Below are positions 8,126 to 18,272 of a stretch of 64,000 nt of DNA, in pieces. The stretch covers positions 1 to 64,000 of the forward strand of contig CAVYJC010000011.1 in the NCBI GenBank assembly GCA_963768715.1, written 5' to 3'. The notes under the pieces were generated by a model. It saw nothing but the letters and a program-made list of their open reading frames with translations. It was not told the DNA's origin and did no database searches. The position numbers and the translations under genes were made by a program. Position 1 is the stretch's first letter. Each line of letters begins with the position of its first letter. Source of the stretch: DATKEJ01 sp963768715. GTDB taxonomy: Bacteria > Bacteroidota > Rhodothermia > Rhodothermales > DATKEJ01.

Positions 8126-9082
8126 ATGAGAACGTCACTGATCATCGCCCTAAACCTGATCGCGGCCTTTTCGTTCGCGCAGGCGCCAGACACCTCGGTC
8201 GCCAGCCCCGATTCGACCTACTTCTACGGGATGGTAACCGCCAAGGAGTCTGGTGCACCTCTTGAAGGCTTTTCGATGGAGTTGTACCCGTCAACTGCGG
8301 ATGGCGCTGATAGACATTCCGCCAAACTACTCACAGGACTCAATGGCAAGTATTCCGCCATGATACCACGTGGCCACTACTGGATCCAGGCATTTCAGAC
8401 ACGATACCGAGACGTGTATGGTACCGCCACATTCGACAGGGACACGGTTTCCCTGAACTTCCAGCTTGAGTTGGATTCCCTTGGAGTGGACTGCGGACTC
8501 GAAAGATACGAAGGTCGTCTGATCGATGGCGAACAGGACGGGAGGATCACATATCCTACGTTGGACGCCCGAACACAGCTTGAAGAGTATGCGCGGGCCA
8601 AGGGTTTTTTCACACCGGACTCACTCCTCGATCTCATAGGGCCGCAAGAGCTACAATATCCGGGGTTCCCACACGAGTCGCCCTGGCGCTGCAGCGATTC
8701 CCCGTTCAGCCTCTATAAGGATCTAAACGGTGATGGTCGCAAAGATGCAGTGATGTTGGCAGGTGTTCCCAACTGCATCCGCTTCGTGCATTGCTTTACC
8801 GTTGCCAAGGGCGTCGAGTGCGCCAAGAGCTGGGCTTCGTACAACCCCGACAAACCACCTGACATGGGCTTCGCGGAAGCATGCTTCATGGACGCGCGGG
8901 ATTCCCAACGCAACAGGTTTTGGGTTCAGTATACTCCGTCAGAATTAGCTGCGTCGGGTTACGAAGTCAAAGGCAATCGAATCTATGACGACGGAATGAT
9001 CGTGTGTGGGGTTGGAGCGTCCCCGACCGCATTTCCAGAGGTTCCCGAGTTGGTTCCGCCGGCATCTCGCGGTGAAAGGTGA
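8126..9082 (+). CDS. Secreted protein with regulatory-like beta domain, unknown function
   Basis: A 318-residue protein with a cleavable signal peptide (MRTSLIIALNLIAAFSFAQA, cleavage near residue 20). Residues about 32-110 look like a carboxypeptidase-regulatory/CnaB-type beta sandwich (YFYGMVTAKESGAPLEGFSM, then a typical STADGxxRHSAKLLTGLNGKYSAMIPRGHYWIQ run). Near residue 195 there is an FG-GAP or EF-hand-like calcium loop, KDLNGDGRKDAV. Six or so cysteines suggest disulfides outside the cytoplasm. There is no T9SS tail, so it is probably periplasmic. I do not recognise a specific family. Confidence 0.75.
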   Translation: MRTSLIIALNLIAAFSFAQAPDTSVASPDSTYFYGMVTAKESGAPLEGFSMELYPSTADGADRHSAKLLTGLNGKYSAMIPRGHYWIQAFQTRYRDVYGTATFDRDTVSLNFQLELDSLGVDCGLERYEGRLIDGEQDGRITYPTLDARTQLEEYARAKGFFTPDSLLDLIGPQELQYPGFPHESPWRCSDSPFSLYKDLNGDGRKDAVMLAGVPNCIRFVHCFTVAKGVECAKSWASYNPDKPPDMGFAEACFMDARDSQRNRFWVQYTPSELAASGYEVKGNRIYDDGMIVCGVGASPTAFPEVPELVPPASRGER

Positions 9083-9126
9083 TTGCTTCCGAGCTACCCG
9101 TGAATTGGAGCCCCAGACCCCTCGAC

Positions 9127-9931
9127 TTATTCTCGGACGCGCGTCGCCCCCGACCGATTCTCCTCTGCTTCAGTCGGCTCTTCCGGAACGTCGAGAAGCG
9201 TCGATTTCGGCGCCGGCAGTTGCGCTTCGCTGTCGTGGAGGACTGACTGACGTCCGACCCCTTTCGACTTGAGAACTCGCGCTGCGATCGCTTCCATCTG
9301 CTTCCTTCGCGTCCGAGCCCAGCTTGGCAGCGTCGACGCCGAGTAGCCGGCGACGCCCAGTCCGATCAGGGCCATCATGATGGTGAACAACACCTTCGGA
9401 TCCAACGCGAAATCGTTCTGAGCCATCTTCATCAGCGCGACCATGAGGATGAACAGAAACCATCCGAATCCTGCGATGATCGCGTAGCGGGTCTCCACTT
9501 TTCTCGTGCCGAAGCGGAGCCTTGCACCCGACTTAGTCGGTTCGACCATGGCAAACAGATTTCCGTTTCGCCACTCGCGAAGTGCGCCGTCCAGAGTGAT
9601 TTCCCCTCGCGCCTGAAACGTGTGGCGGAGGTCTACGACCAGGCGGTCCCAGTCATCTTCCGTGAACGGTCCTGGAATGTCGACCGTATGCGAAGCACTC
9701 ACGGGAAGTCCCAGGAACGTCTCGGGCGCAACCTCGGGGATGTGGTCATCCAATCCCGCTGCAGCCCGTGTCACGAACTCAGAGATCCAACCTGGCTCCG
9801 ATCATCTGCAGCTCGTCGAGCGTCAAGCCCTCGCTGGCGGACGGATGGTCACTCGCTGCACGTTGGGCTGAAGCAGCGTGCTCAAAGATGGACGCTATCT
9901 CCTTTTCACTGTATCGTCGGTCGGTGGACAT
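9127..9931 (-). pseudogene. SHOCT-like membrane protein gene, frameshifted
   Basis: From the ATG at 9931 the frame reads MSTDRRYSEKEIASIFEHAA and so on to LDELQMIGA, then stops. The rest (WISEFVTRAAAGLDDHIPEV onwards, two membrane helices near residues 140-190, acidic tail) continues in another frame to 9127. The join is at about 9790-9800; removing one base in the GCCAGG run restores a single chain. The order of parts, a short helical N domain, a soluble middle (EDDWDRLVVDLRHTFQARGEI), two transmembrane helices and a charged tail, is the same as in the intact protein at 46362, so they are paralogues. Function unknown. The break is either real or a sequence error. Confidence 0.7.
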
Positions 9932-10009
9932 CCAGACGGTTGTTCGTCGTTAGGCTCCGGGCGATGCTCTAGGGCGGACATCGCAAACGTGAGGCAGGCC
10001 AATTAATCG

Positions 10010-11387
10010 TTAGAGTGCGTGCACTGGTTCCTTGACAATTGGACTTCGGCGGCGCAGGCCGACAAACGCAAACGTTGCAATGAGCGAAGCCAGGAAACTC
10101 CACAGCAGGATGTGCCGGATCCAGTATGTCCGCGCACCGTCCGTCGGAAAATTCGCCAGGGCCAACGGCGGCTTGAACCAGTACCGCTCGAGGTTTCCCC
10201 AGAAAAACGTACTGTTCTTGAAGAGCATGCTGTAGTCGTACCGGATATCCTCCACATTCGGCGGCCGCCGCCATTTGTAGATCGAGCTCGTAACGAACTG
10301 CCGTTCGACGATCCCGTTGACGTCCGCGAAATCGGCGTTGACGAACGTGCCGTCCTCGCCTTCGAGTTCCGGCCACCCCAGTCTTTGTAAACGCGAGCCG
10401 TCACCCGTCCCATGCGTCGTGCTGTCGCAGTTCTGACAGTTCCACCGTATTGAGAAAGCGTCCGTTTTTATCCTTGGCGTAGACGAGACCATAACTCGGG
10501 TCCACCCATGCCCAGCGCCCTTGCTCGGGAATCCAAGCCTCTACCCATGTATGCCCGGTGAGGACGAAATCGTTGCCTTCAAGCCGAGCTCCCTGGATCA
10601 GTCTTGCCTGAAGGCCGGCCCGGTTCGCGAAATAGGTGAACATCTGGGCATGCTGCGTGCACCATCCCTGCGACTCACCTGAGTCCATTTCCTTGTAGAT
10701 CTGGAAGGGCGTCTTCCAGCGGAAATCCGGAGGGGGCGTGCCGCGGCACTTTTGCCCGAGCTTGCTGCGGAAATGCGCCATGAGCTTCTCGAGGCGCTCG
10801 GTGACGGTGTCGTCGGACCGGATGCCGACCTGATTCTTCAGGATGTCGTCGGTTGCTGCGAGATCGTCCCGGCTCATGTAGCCGTAATCGTCGACCCAGG
10901 CGCTGACAGGATACTCTTCGAAGCGTGCTGTGGGCACGTCCGTTCGGATGAGATACGTATCCGGCCGGGGCAGGCCGCGGTTCGTATGGAATGCCTCGGG
11001 GAGAAACCGGATCTCGATTTCAAGCGGCGGAAAGAGTCCTTCCGGTTCCGGGATCGCTTTGTAGAGGTGCATCGCTTCATCGCCGACCGGAGTAGGGAAG
11101 AAGGGGTTTGCACCCTGGTTCTGCGAGTAAGGCGCGCCTTCTTTGAGAATGCGCCAACCCTCGACAGGGGCGTTCCAATTGAGCACGGCCTCGATGCCGC
11201 CGTCGACCTCTTTCCAGTCGGAAATCACCGGCCGGTCGGTCGAATAGTAAATGGTCGCGTAGGTGGTCGGATAGTAGCTGTCCTCCATGTCGCGATTCAG
11301 GAAGAAGGCGATGTTTGCAGCCAGGAGAAGGAGTGTGAGGGCGCCCAGATAGGGAAGCCATCGACGTCGATTGACAGAGTCGGACAC
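10010..11387 (-). pseudogene. Transglutaminase-like membrane-anchored protein, frameshifted
   Basis: From a GTG at 11387 the protein has an N-terminal membrane anchor (residues 10-30) and a transglutaminase-like core with the Cys-His-Asp triad C243 (GWCTQHAQMF), H279 (TGHTWVEAW) and D296 (WVDPSYG). The frame ends in a TGA near 10400, but the same protein clearly continues in a second frame (PELEGEDGTFVNADF, WRRPPNVEDIRYDYSMLF and a last transmembrane helix WSFLASLIATFAFVGLRRR) to 10010. At the join (about 10395-10412) the bases GACGGGT and GACGGCT stand in tandem; deleting one seven-base copy fuses the two frames as DAWDGSRLQRLGWPELEG. The C-terminal helix suggests an enzyme held at the membrane. 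Substrate unknown. Confidence 0.75.
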
Positions 11388-11759
11388 AGGAGTAGCGGGT
11401 AGATCAGGTTTCCAGTCAGTCTATCTATCCAATATCCTGATTATCGGACGGGTTATCCAGTGGGGTGTTATATCAAGGATCAATCGTCGACGCCCGCACG
11501 GGAATAAATCCCCATGTTCCCCACGCCCGCACGGGAATAAATCCCCGTGCTACAATGAATCACGCCCGCTAAAGCGGGCTGGGTGCGAAATGCCTTCCGG
11601 GTTCCAGCCGCATTACGATAGGGGCAATCCACAGCCCTGCGGCAGCAGGGCGGGACGTATTGTAGCACGGTTGCTTCAGCGCCGTGCGGCCATGGCAGAC
11701 GGCGCGACCGTCGAGGAGAGACGACAGGACCTGCAACCCCAACACCAGCTACCCGTGAT
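11388..11759. other. Spacer with REP cluster A
   Basis: No coding signal. Positions 11491-11693 hold REP-like units described separately; the rest upstream of 11490 is AT-richer leader-like sequence for the transglutaminase gene. Confidence 0.6.
11491..11693. repeat. REP/BIME cluster A next to the REP-associated transposase
   Basis: Units seen: CGCCCGCACGGGAATAAATC twice (11491 and 11524, the second followed by CCCGTGCTACAAT), a CCCGCTAAAGCGGGCT hairpin (11564-11580), a GCCCTGC-GGCA-GCAGGGC hairpin (11634-11651) and an ATTGTAGCACGG unit (from 11659), which is the inverse of CCGTGCTACAAT. The same blocks flank the transposase gene on its other side at 12250-12616. Confidence 0.85.
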
Positions 11760-12159
11760 TCACCATCGTTCCAGATCGTCAATGAGTCTGCCTTTGCGGT
11801 GATGCGTCTCTTGATTCAAGACGTATTGCACGGTCCTGCCAATCTCCTGACGCCTGATGGTGAATGCTCCGTACTCTGATTGCCAGGCGAAACTTGTTGG
11901 GCGAAGCATCCGACTCATCTTGAATGATGTGGCCCCCTTTGATGCGATCCACAAATGTCGCGACATCCAATGTTGGCGGAAGCGAAACCACCACGTGGAC
12001 GTGGTCTTCAATCCCTCCTACGGCGTGCACAACCGCATTCAATTCTCGCGATTGCTTCCGTATTTCTGCATGGAGCGTCTCGCAAAGCGACCCCGAAATA
12101 AGAGGAGCTCGGCCCTTCGTTGACCAAACAAGGTGGTAATGCAGCTGGCAATATGGCAT
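11760..12159 (-). pseudogene. REP-associated tyrosine (IS200-like) transposase, frameshifted
   Basis: ATG at 12159, MPYCQLHYHLVWSTKGRAPL. The HUH nicking motif is visible in DHVHVVVSLP, followed by DRIKGGHIIQDESDASPNKF. The frame then slips and continues as AWQSEYGAFTIRRQEIGRTV and QYVLNQETHHRKGRLIDDLE, which carries the expected catalytic tyrosine (QYVLNQ) and the HHR tail. One extra T in the TTT run at 11890-11892 explains the slip. The family cuts and moves single-stranded REP hairpins; the gene is embedded between REP clusters, as is usual for RAYT genes. If the frameshift is real it is inactive. Confidence 0.82.
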
Positions 12160-12249
12160 GGGTGTCGTGCGTTTCTGAATAGACACCTGGGGGCTACAAA
12201 CGTAACCTGGATGCAATCGCAATCTCACCACGTGCGTCGATGACCCCAA

Positions 12250-12616
12250 CACCCGCACGGGAATAAATCCCCGTGCTACAATGGGTCAACCCCGCTGAAG
12301 CGGGCTAACGACAGTCGAAATCGCCAGGAAGTGCCGAAAATTGAGGACAACCCAGCCCTGCGGCAGCAGGGCGGGACGTATTGTAGCACGGTTGCTTCAG
12401 CGCCGTGCGGCTGGCGTCCCAATCGCCAGGAAGTGCCGAAATTTGAGGACAACCCAGCCCTGCGGCAGCAGGGCGGGACGTATTGTAGCACGGTTGCTTC
12501 AGCGCCGTGCGGCTGGCGTCTGAATCGCCAGGAAGTGCCGAAATTTGAGGACAACCCAGCCCTGCGGCAGCAGGGCGGGACGTATTGTAGCACGGTTGCT
12601 TCAGCGCCGTGCGGCC
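12250..12616. repeat. REP cluster B with a 102-base tandem repeat, 3 copies
   Basis: The cluster opens with ACCCGCACGGGAATAAATC and a CCCGCTGAAGCGGGCT hairpin (12291-12306), then repeats a 102-base unit starting at 12321, 12423 and 12525. Each unit has TCGCCAGGAAGTGCCGAAA, a GCCCTGC-GGCA-GCAGGGC hairpin and an ATTGTAGCACGG block. The copies are nearly identical, implying recent expansion. There is no coding content in the 12160-12641 spacer outside these repeats. Confidence 0.9.
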
Positions 12617-12641
12617 ATGGCTGTCGCGTTCTCGCCAACGA

Positions 12642-14847
12642 CTAATGACCAACAACGACCATCAGCCTCGACTGCGTGAAGTCGCCCGATCTCATTTCCA
12701 GGACATAGGTCCCGCTCGTGAGGCGGCTCGCGTTGAATGCCACGGTGTGATTACCGGCGGTGAACTGTCGTCGGCCACGGTTTCCACTTCACGCCCGAGC
12801 ATATCGAAGATCTTCATCACCACATGCGCATGTTCTGGAAGCGCGAAGCCGATAGTCGTCGATTCTTCGAACGGGTTGGGGTAGTTCTCGAAGAGCTCGA
12901 AGGATTGCGGCAGCGTTTCCTCCTTTTCGGTCCCGATGTTGGCTACGGTGACTCGGCCACCGCCCACAATAGGTTCCCGTTCGGTGACTTCACCTTGCCC
13001 GTGATCTGGTCGCTGGCGTTGACCTCGAGTTGCCAAACGACCTCGGCCGTCTTCTTGTCGTCCGGGTCATGAACGAACAGCACCGCCTTCTTTTCCGAAG
13101 AGGTCGCATAGCCCGTAACGGTCACCCAGTCAGATCCGCCGCGCGGCCATCCGATCAGAGCTCTACGTCCTGTCCCTTGGGGACTTCGTTGCGGATGAAC
13201 TCGAATGCTTTTGCCCCCTTGGCATTGTCATCGGTATTTCCGCCTTCTACGACCAACGGAAGGTTGCGGGCCTGGATGTATGTCTTCTTGCCGTCGTGCA
13301 ACTCGTCTCCTTGCAGGCCGCCGAACGGTCTCGTCTGGTTTCCGGCCATCGCCTGCATGAGATCGAGGATGAGTTGGTCTTGATCTACCTCGCCATCCTT
13401 CTGCGGCAACCGGTCCGAAAAGTTGTGCTTGTTCGCCAGCCAGATAAGCGAATTTGCGGTCGACGTCGGACCGCACTCGTTGTGTTTCTGGGCGATGTCC
13501 GGCATCCCGTTTGGATCGTTCGGGCCCGGAATGAAGTCGACGAACGTTATCTCAGGAAAGGGCACAGTTGCCGGTTCCGGTTCCGGTTGATCGGGGACTT
13601 CCTGTCCATTGGGATCGTTATCGCCCCACTGGTTCTCCTCAAGCGGTACCGTGCTGACCAGATCCGCCATAATCAGTTCGATGGGTGTGTTATCGGGCAC
13701 GTCGATCAGGTCGGAAGTAAGCCCGGCGACGAAGGGGATCTCCGTTTCGGCGCCGATCGTCATGTCAGGCAACGGAAACCATGCACTAAACCGCGGAGTG
13801 CTCAAGAGTCCGTTCGTACCGGGGAGCGGAACGTTTCGAAGAACCCACTCGCTCTGATCCGAGTCTTTCGAGACCGGGTAATCGGCGATCATGCCGTCGC
13901 CGTTAAGATCTACAACGACGTTCAGGTACGTGTAGTCGTATTCGTCCGAAACGCTTGCCACCTTGAAGTCGAACGTTCCATCCGGCATCGGGTCACCGAA
14001 TCGGTCGATGACCCGGTAAAGGGCGGATCCGACAGCATCGCGACCGGTGCATAGAGCGGAATCCGGAAGTTCCCGAACAATCCAAGAATCCCTGACCCGA
14101 CTGGGTCAGCTCGACCGAGTAGCCGCTGAATCCATGCGGCTCGGTGATGACCCAGCCGTCGCGCATGAATTCGATCAGATTATACGTGCCGAGCGGCACG
14201 TTCTCAAAAGTGGCCATTCCCGATGTGTCGGTAGAAGCGACACGTTCGCCTTCGTCCAGCTCGCCGTTGTCGTTCTCGTCGAGGAAGAAGTCCCAGCCCT
14301 CCATGTAGGGCTCTCCTTCGTCCATCGTCCCGTTGCCGTTGAAATCGTTGTACTTCGCGGCATACACGGTTCCCGACGGCGGCGTGACCTCGATATCGCA
14401 GCTCTCCTGGCTTTCGCCACTGTACTGGGAGGTGAGTGTCGCCGTGCCGAGGTCGACCGTTGAGATCAGGAAGGTGAACGTGACGACCACGCCTGGATTT
14501 ACGGTACCCATTGCAAGGGATGCGTTTTGCGCTCCGGGCGTCCAGGTCCCCTGGGTCGTCGTGAAGTCTGAGAGTGACAAAAGGTTCGTTACCGTAACGG
14601 TAAACGAGACGTTGTCTATGGCGACCTCTCCGTCGTTGGTGTACGTTCCCGTGAACTGAATCGCGAAGCCGAGGGGGAGCGATTCGGGACACTGAAGCTC
14701 GAACGCCTTTGACAATGCCGAGGAATACTCGACATGCATCTCACGCGTAACGTTTTGCGCGGTCGCGGGAATCACAAAGCAACAGAGCAAGGCAGCGGTG
14801 GCGCCTGCGACGGAGAAGGCTCGCGTCGCAAAGTTTGTGACGTTCAT
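12642..14847 (-). pseudogene. Large T9SS-exported SdrD_B / C39-like protein with five frameshifts
   Basis: ATG at 14847 with a signal peptide (LLCCFVIPATAQ). The first part has DUF11-like and SdrD_B-like beta domains (YNDFNGNGTMDEGEPYMEG, DENDNGELDEGERVASTD), followed after frame changes by VVDLNGDGMIADYPVSKD, a C39-peptidase-like block (HNECGPTSTANSLIWLANKH with the Cys, later GGSDWVTVTGY), and a T9SS tail (FENYPNPFEESTTIGFALP to SGTYVLEMRSGDFTQSRLMV) ending in TAG at 12642. Frame changes occur near 14085, 14030, 13157, 12973 and 12767; each is repaired by adding one base, mostly in G or C runs. The product would be a cell-surface or secreted protein. Five like-sized defects in one gene suggest sequence error or advanced decay. 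Confidence 0.75.
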
Positions 14848-14944
14848 GGCTCGGAAAGGGCGGGACGGTGGATTGGGAGGGACGCTTCCCAAATAAGAAC
14901 TTTGAGGAATATTCCAAGAGACGTCCGTCGTCCCGAGTCGGTGC

Positions 14945-15454
14945 TTACGCCACACGGTAGCGCAATTCGGCGAACCCCTTCCCAAGCGGCCGCGCCGATA
15001 CGAGCTCAAACGTTGCGTCTCGCGGCAGGAGCGCCTTGCCTGCACCCAGCGTCCGGCTCGCCACCGTCACGACCAACTCGTCTAGAAGTCCCGCGTCCAG
15101 GAACTGCCCCGCCAACTCCCCTCCGCCGACCACCCAGACGTTGCCATGCGAGGCCATGTCTGGGTACACCGTCGCTACGTCCCCTGAAACGAAGGTCACG
15201 CCCGCGCGGCTCGCGAACGCACCGTGCGTAAACACCCACACGGGACGGTCAGGATACGGCCAGTCGTGACCCTGCGCCACGTGTCGGAGCAAGAATTCGT
15301 AGGTGGATTTACCCATCGCGATTGCCCCGATACTCTCCAGGAACGGCACATACGTGTCCTCGTTAGGCGGCGGGAGCCGATCGAGCCAGGAGACGTCGTC
15401 GTCCAGCGTGGCAAGGAAGCCGTCGAGCGACGTGGCGGTGTAGAATGTGACCAT
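14945..15454 (-). CDS. Dihydrofolate reductase-family (RibD C-terminal-like) protein
   Basis: A 169-residue soluble protein matching the RibD_C/DHFR-like fold: MVTFYTATSLDGFLATLDDD at the N terminus, GAIAMGKSTYEFLLR (the first nucleotide loop) near residue 45, RPVWVFTH near 70 and the glycine motif VWVVGGGELAGQFLDAGLLD near 107-126. Members are NADPH-dependent reductases of small heterocycles or stand-alone proteins of unknown substrate, here without a deaminase domain. It is a single gene, separated from the damaged T9SS gene by about 100 bases. Confidence 0.88.
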   Translation of the reverse strand: MVTFYTATSLDGFLATLDDDVSWLDRLPPPNEDTYVPFLESIGAIAMGKSTYEFLLRHVAQGHDWPYPDRPVWVFTHGAFASRAGVTFVSGDVATVYPDMASHGNVWVVGGGELAGQFLDAGLLDELVVTVASRTLGAGKALLPRDATFELVSARPLGKGFAELRYRVA

Positions 15455-15646
15455 GACCCGGGATTCAAAGAGGATTCATACGGCTCGTTGCGGGGAATAT
15501 ATGATGGATGCCGTCTGGCATCGACTTAGTCTATCCGGGACGCATCCCGATCAAGAATGGCAACCGCCATCCTGTACATCATCTTCTGGTACGCAATACA
15601 TTCACAGTGATATCGTCCGTCGTCGAAATTAATCAACGAACCGGAA

Positions 15647-16630
15647 GTGGCATCAGATAATCGATACGACAATATGCAGTATCGCCGAGCCGGCCGAAGC
15701 GGCATCGATCTGCCCGTTCTTTCACTGGGATTCTGGCACAACTTTGGCGAAAAGGCTGACCCTGAAGTGGCTCGGTCACTGGCCCTGCGTGCCTTCGATC
15801 TGGGCATCACCTATTTCGACACTGCAAACGAGTACGGCCCGCCTGGGGGCGCCGCCGAAATCACGCTCTCCCGAATTCTCAAGTCGGACCTGTGGGCGCA
15901 TCGTGACGAGCTCTTCATCGCTACGAAGGCCGGCTTCCGGATGTGGCCCGGTCCCTACGGCGACCACGGATCCCGCAAGTACCTGCTGGCCAGTCTCGAT
16001 CAGAGTCTTCGCCGCCTTGGACTCGAATATGTCGACGTATTCTATCACCATCGTCAGGATCTCAACACGCCCCTCGAAGAGACGATGGGAGCGCTCGATC
16101 GTATGGTGCGCTCCGGTAAGGCCCTCTACGTGGGCCTGTCAAACTACGACCCTGACCGAATGGAGCAGGCGATCACTATTCTCCGAAGCCTTGGTACGCC
16201 CTGCCTGCTGAATCAGCCCCAGTACAGCATGCTGCAGCGGAAACCCGAACATGGCCTGTTCTCACTCCTGGCGAGGGAAGGGGTCGGGTGTGCGATCTTC
16301 TCGGCGCTCGCTCAGGGCGTGCTGACGGGCAGGTATCTCGACGGAATTCCTGACGACTCGCGTGCGGCTGATCCCGACGGTTTTCTGACTGTCGACGCTG
16401 TCCACCGGCGGCACGCGATCGTCCGAGCGCTGAACGACATCGCCGTGGCACGCGGACAGACGCTGGCACAAATGGCGCTTACCTGGGTGTTGCGTCGCCC
16501 CGAAGTCACGTCGATCATCATCGGGGTGAGCAAAGTGCAGCAGCTTGAAGACGACGTCGCGGCACTCGCGGCATCCCCACTGAGCGAAGAAGAACTCGCA
16601 TCGATCGATCGGGTGCTCGAAGGGGCCTAA
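15647..16630 (+). CDS. Aldo/keto reductase, YghZ (glyceraldehyde 3-phosphate reductase) type
   Basis: A 327-residue TIM-barrel oxidoreductase. The GTG at 15647 is chosen because the YghZ group carries a short extension with RYxxMQYR before the barrel (here RYDNMQYRRAGRSG); ATG 15674 would drop it. The catalytic tetrad is visible: D58 and Y63 in YFDTANEYGPPGG, K94 in ATKAGFRMWPGPYG, and a histidine in VFYHHRQD (134-135). GVGCAIFSALAQGVLTGRYL and SIIIGVSKVQQLE are the NADP-binding end. Close relatives reduce L-glyceraldehyde 3-phosphate and detoxify aldehydes. The upstream 190 bases show no repeats. Confidence 0.93.
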   Translation: MASDNRYDNMQYRRAGRSGIDLPVLSLGFWHNFGEKADPEVARSLALRAFDLGITYFDTANEYGPPGGAAEITLSRILKSDLWAHRDELFIATKAGFRMWPGPYGDHGSRKYLLASLDQSLRRLGLEYVDVFYHHRQDLNTPLEETMGALDRMVRSGKALYVGLSNYDPDRMEQAITILRSLGTPCLLNQPQYSMLQRKPEHGLFSLLAREGVGCAIFSALAQGVLTGRYLDGIPDDSRAADPDGFLTVDAVHRRHAIVRALNDIAVARGQTLAQMALTWVLRRPEVTSIIIGVSKVQQLEDDVAALAASPLSEEELASIDRVLEGA

Positions 16631-16672
16631 GGCACAGCCGGAGCCGTCGACCGGCGGCGCGATGTGGGCAGG

Positions 16673-18070
16673 CTATTTCGTTGCAGTGAGGAGCGAATCG
16701 AGCTTCGTCTGCATTTCCGCGAGCGTGGAAATGGCGGAGGGATCGCTGATCAGATTACGCACTTCGTGCGGATCGGCCTGCAGGTCGTAGAGCTCGTCCA
16801 TTCCTTCCAGGTCGGTGTAGCGTATGTACTTCCAGTGCTCGGTGCGGACCGACTGCCAGGGCCTGGCGTTTGGCGCGACCTTTTCGAGGAAGTATTCGGT
16901 CAGCATCGACTCTCTCCAGTCTGCATTCGGATCGCGCAGTAAGGGAACGAACGAACGACCGTTCACGGGGGTTATGGGAGTGACTCCGGCGATGTCCAAG
17001 AGGGTCGGGACAACGTCTACGTTCAGGGTCATCGCATCGATGATGGTTCCCGGGGTGACCAGGGGCGGGTATCGAATGATGAACGGAATTCGGATCGATT
17101 CGTCGTATGCGAGCCGCTTGTCGTTGAATCGACCGTGCTCACCGAGCAGGAACCCGTTGTCGCTCGTGAATATCACCACGGTGTTGTCCAGTTGTCCGGT
17201 TTCGGTCAGTACGTCGAAAAGCATGCCCAAGCCTTCGTCGACCGACATGAGCGTGCGCATCTGATCCCGAATGATGGAACCTGGGTCTTTCCCGCGACCG
17301 CGCCGAGGCTCGCCCGGTTCCGGCGCTATACTCTCCAGCTCATACCAAGGCACCGTCGGCAAATTGAGATGCAGCGCCGGCTTTCCTTTGATATCCGCAT
17401 CCGTTACTTCCGGCGGATGGTAGGTTACATCCGTGTAGAGACTGTCGAATCGAGCAGCCGGAAGGAATGGGTTGTGAACCGCCTTGTGGGAGAGGTATAG
17501 AAGGAAAGGTTGTGACCGAGGCTGGCTGACGAATTCGACCGCCTTTCTGTTAAGGTAGTCCGTGATGTATCCGGTGAGTTGCAGCCGGGTACCGTTTTCG
17601 TTGACTACTGGATCGATGTATTGTCCCTGGCCCTTGAAACTGACCCAATAGTCGAATCCAGGTCTCCGGGAATCATCGAGCCCCATGTGCCACTTCCCGA
17701 CAAAGGCCGTTTCGTAACCTGCCTCTCGTAGTCGTCGTGGAAAAGTGTAAAGCGAGTGGCCGATGACGTCGATTCCCAGCCGGTCGTTATTCGTGACCAG
17801 GTGTTTGTGGGCATACTGACCTGTCAGGAAGCTCGCTCGACTGGGCGAGCAAAGCGGGGTCGTCACGAAGAACTCGGTGAAGCGCGCACCCTCGTTGGCG
17901 AGGCGGTCAATGTTCGGCGTCCTCAGATCCGGGTGTCCGGCGACGCCGAGCCAGTCGGCGCGTTGATCATCGGTGATGATGAAGACGATGTTCGGCCGCT
18001 GCTCTTGGGCGAGCAGCTTCCCGGAAGTGACGATTAGCAACAGGAGGATCGGGACAACGCAGCGCTTCAT
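16673..18070 (-). CDS. Secreted sulfatase (formylglycine-dependent)
   Basis: ATG at 18070 gives 465 residues with a signal peptide (MKRCVVPILLLLIVTSGKLL, cleaved before QEQRPNIVF). The alkaline-phosphatase-like core opens with NIVFIITDDQRADWLG (metal Asp 34 and 35) and has the sulfatase signature LCSPSRASFLTGQYAHKH; C74 would be turned into formylglycine, with R78. DNGFLLGEHGRFNDK near residue 320 supplies the other metal ligands. Members remove sulfate esters from glycans such as carrageenan, ulvan or mucin sugars. It is divergent from the GH5 gene with a shared 202-base promoter region, so the two may be used together. Confidence 0.93.
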   Translation of the reverse strand: MKRCVVPILLLLIVTSGKLLAQEQRPNIVFIITDDQRADWLGVAGHPDLRTPNIDRLANEGARFTEFFVTTPLCSPSRASFLTGQYAHKHLVTNNDRLGIDVIGHSLYTFPRRLREAGYETAFVGKWHMGLDDSRRPGFDYWVSFKGQGQYIDPVVNENGTRLQLTGYITDYLNRKAVEFVSQPRSQPFLLYLSHKAVHNPFLPAARFDSLYTDVTYHPPEVTDADIKGKPALHLNLPTVPWYELESIAPEPGEPRRGRGKDPGSIIRDQMRTLMSVDEGLGMLFDVLTETGQLDNTVVIFTSDNGFLLGEHGRFNDKRLAYDESIRIPFIIRYPPLVTPGTIIDAMTLNVDVVPTLLDIAGVTPITPVNGRSFVPLLRDPNADWRESMLTEYFLEKVAPNARPWQSVRTEHWKYIRYTDLEGMDELYDLQADPHEVRNLISDPSAISTLAEMQTKLDSLLTATK

Positions 18071-18272
18071 TGCACGTATTACAGGGAGAGGTGGGGTATG
18101 GCGAGCTCGCGCTCTCAAGGCGCGATATGGGATACGCCAGAATTCACCCGCTTGCCGCATTTTCATGGCGTCAATATATGGATCGTCCATTTCTCAACTC
18201 GCAGGTGTACGTTATGCCTGGACCGACAATTCGGAACCTGACCAACCGGAAACGAAACCGAAGGTTGTAACA

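Noticed and set aside
12321..12616. Possible CRISPR-like array
   Set aside because: The 102-base units are repeated whole, without unique spacers, and hold REP hairpins; no cas genes are present.
12276..12655. Open frames of 104-120 codons on both strands in REP cluster B
   Set aside because: Their length comes from a 102-base unit (34 codons) repeated in frame; no start, signal or domain.
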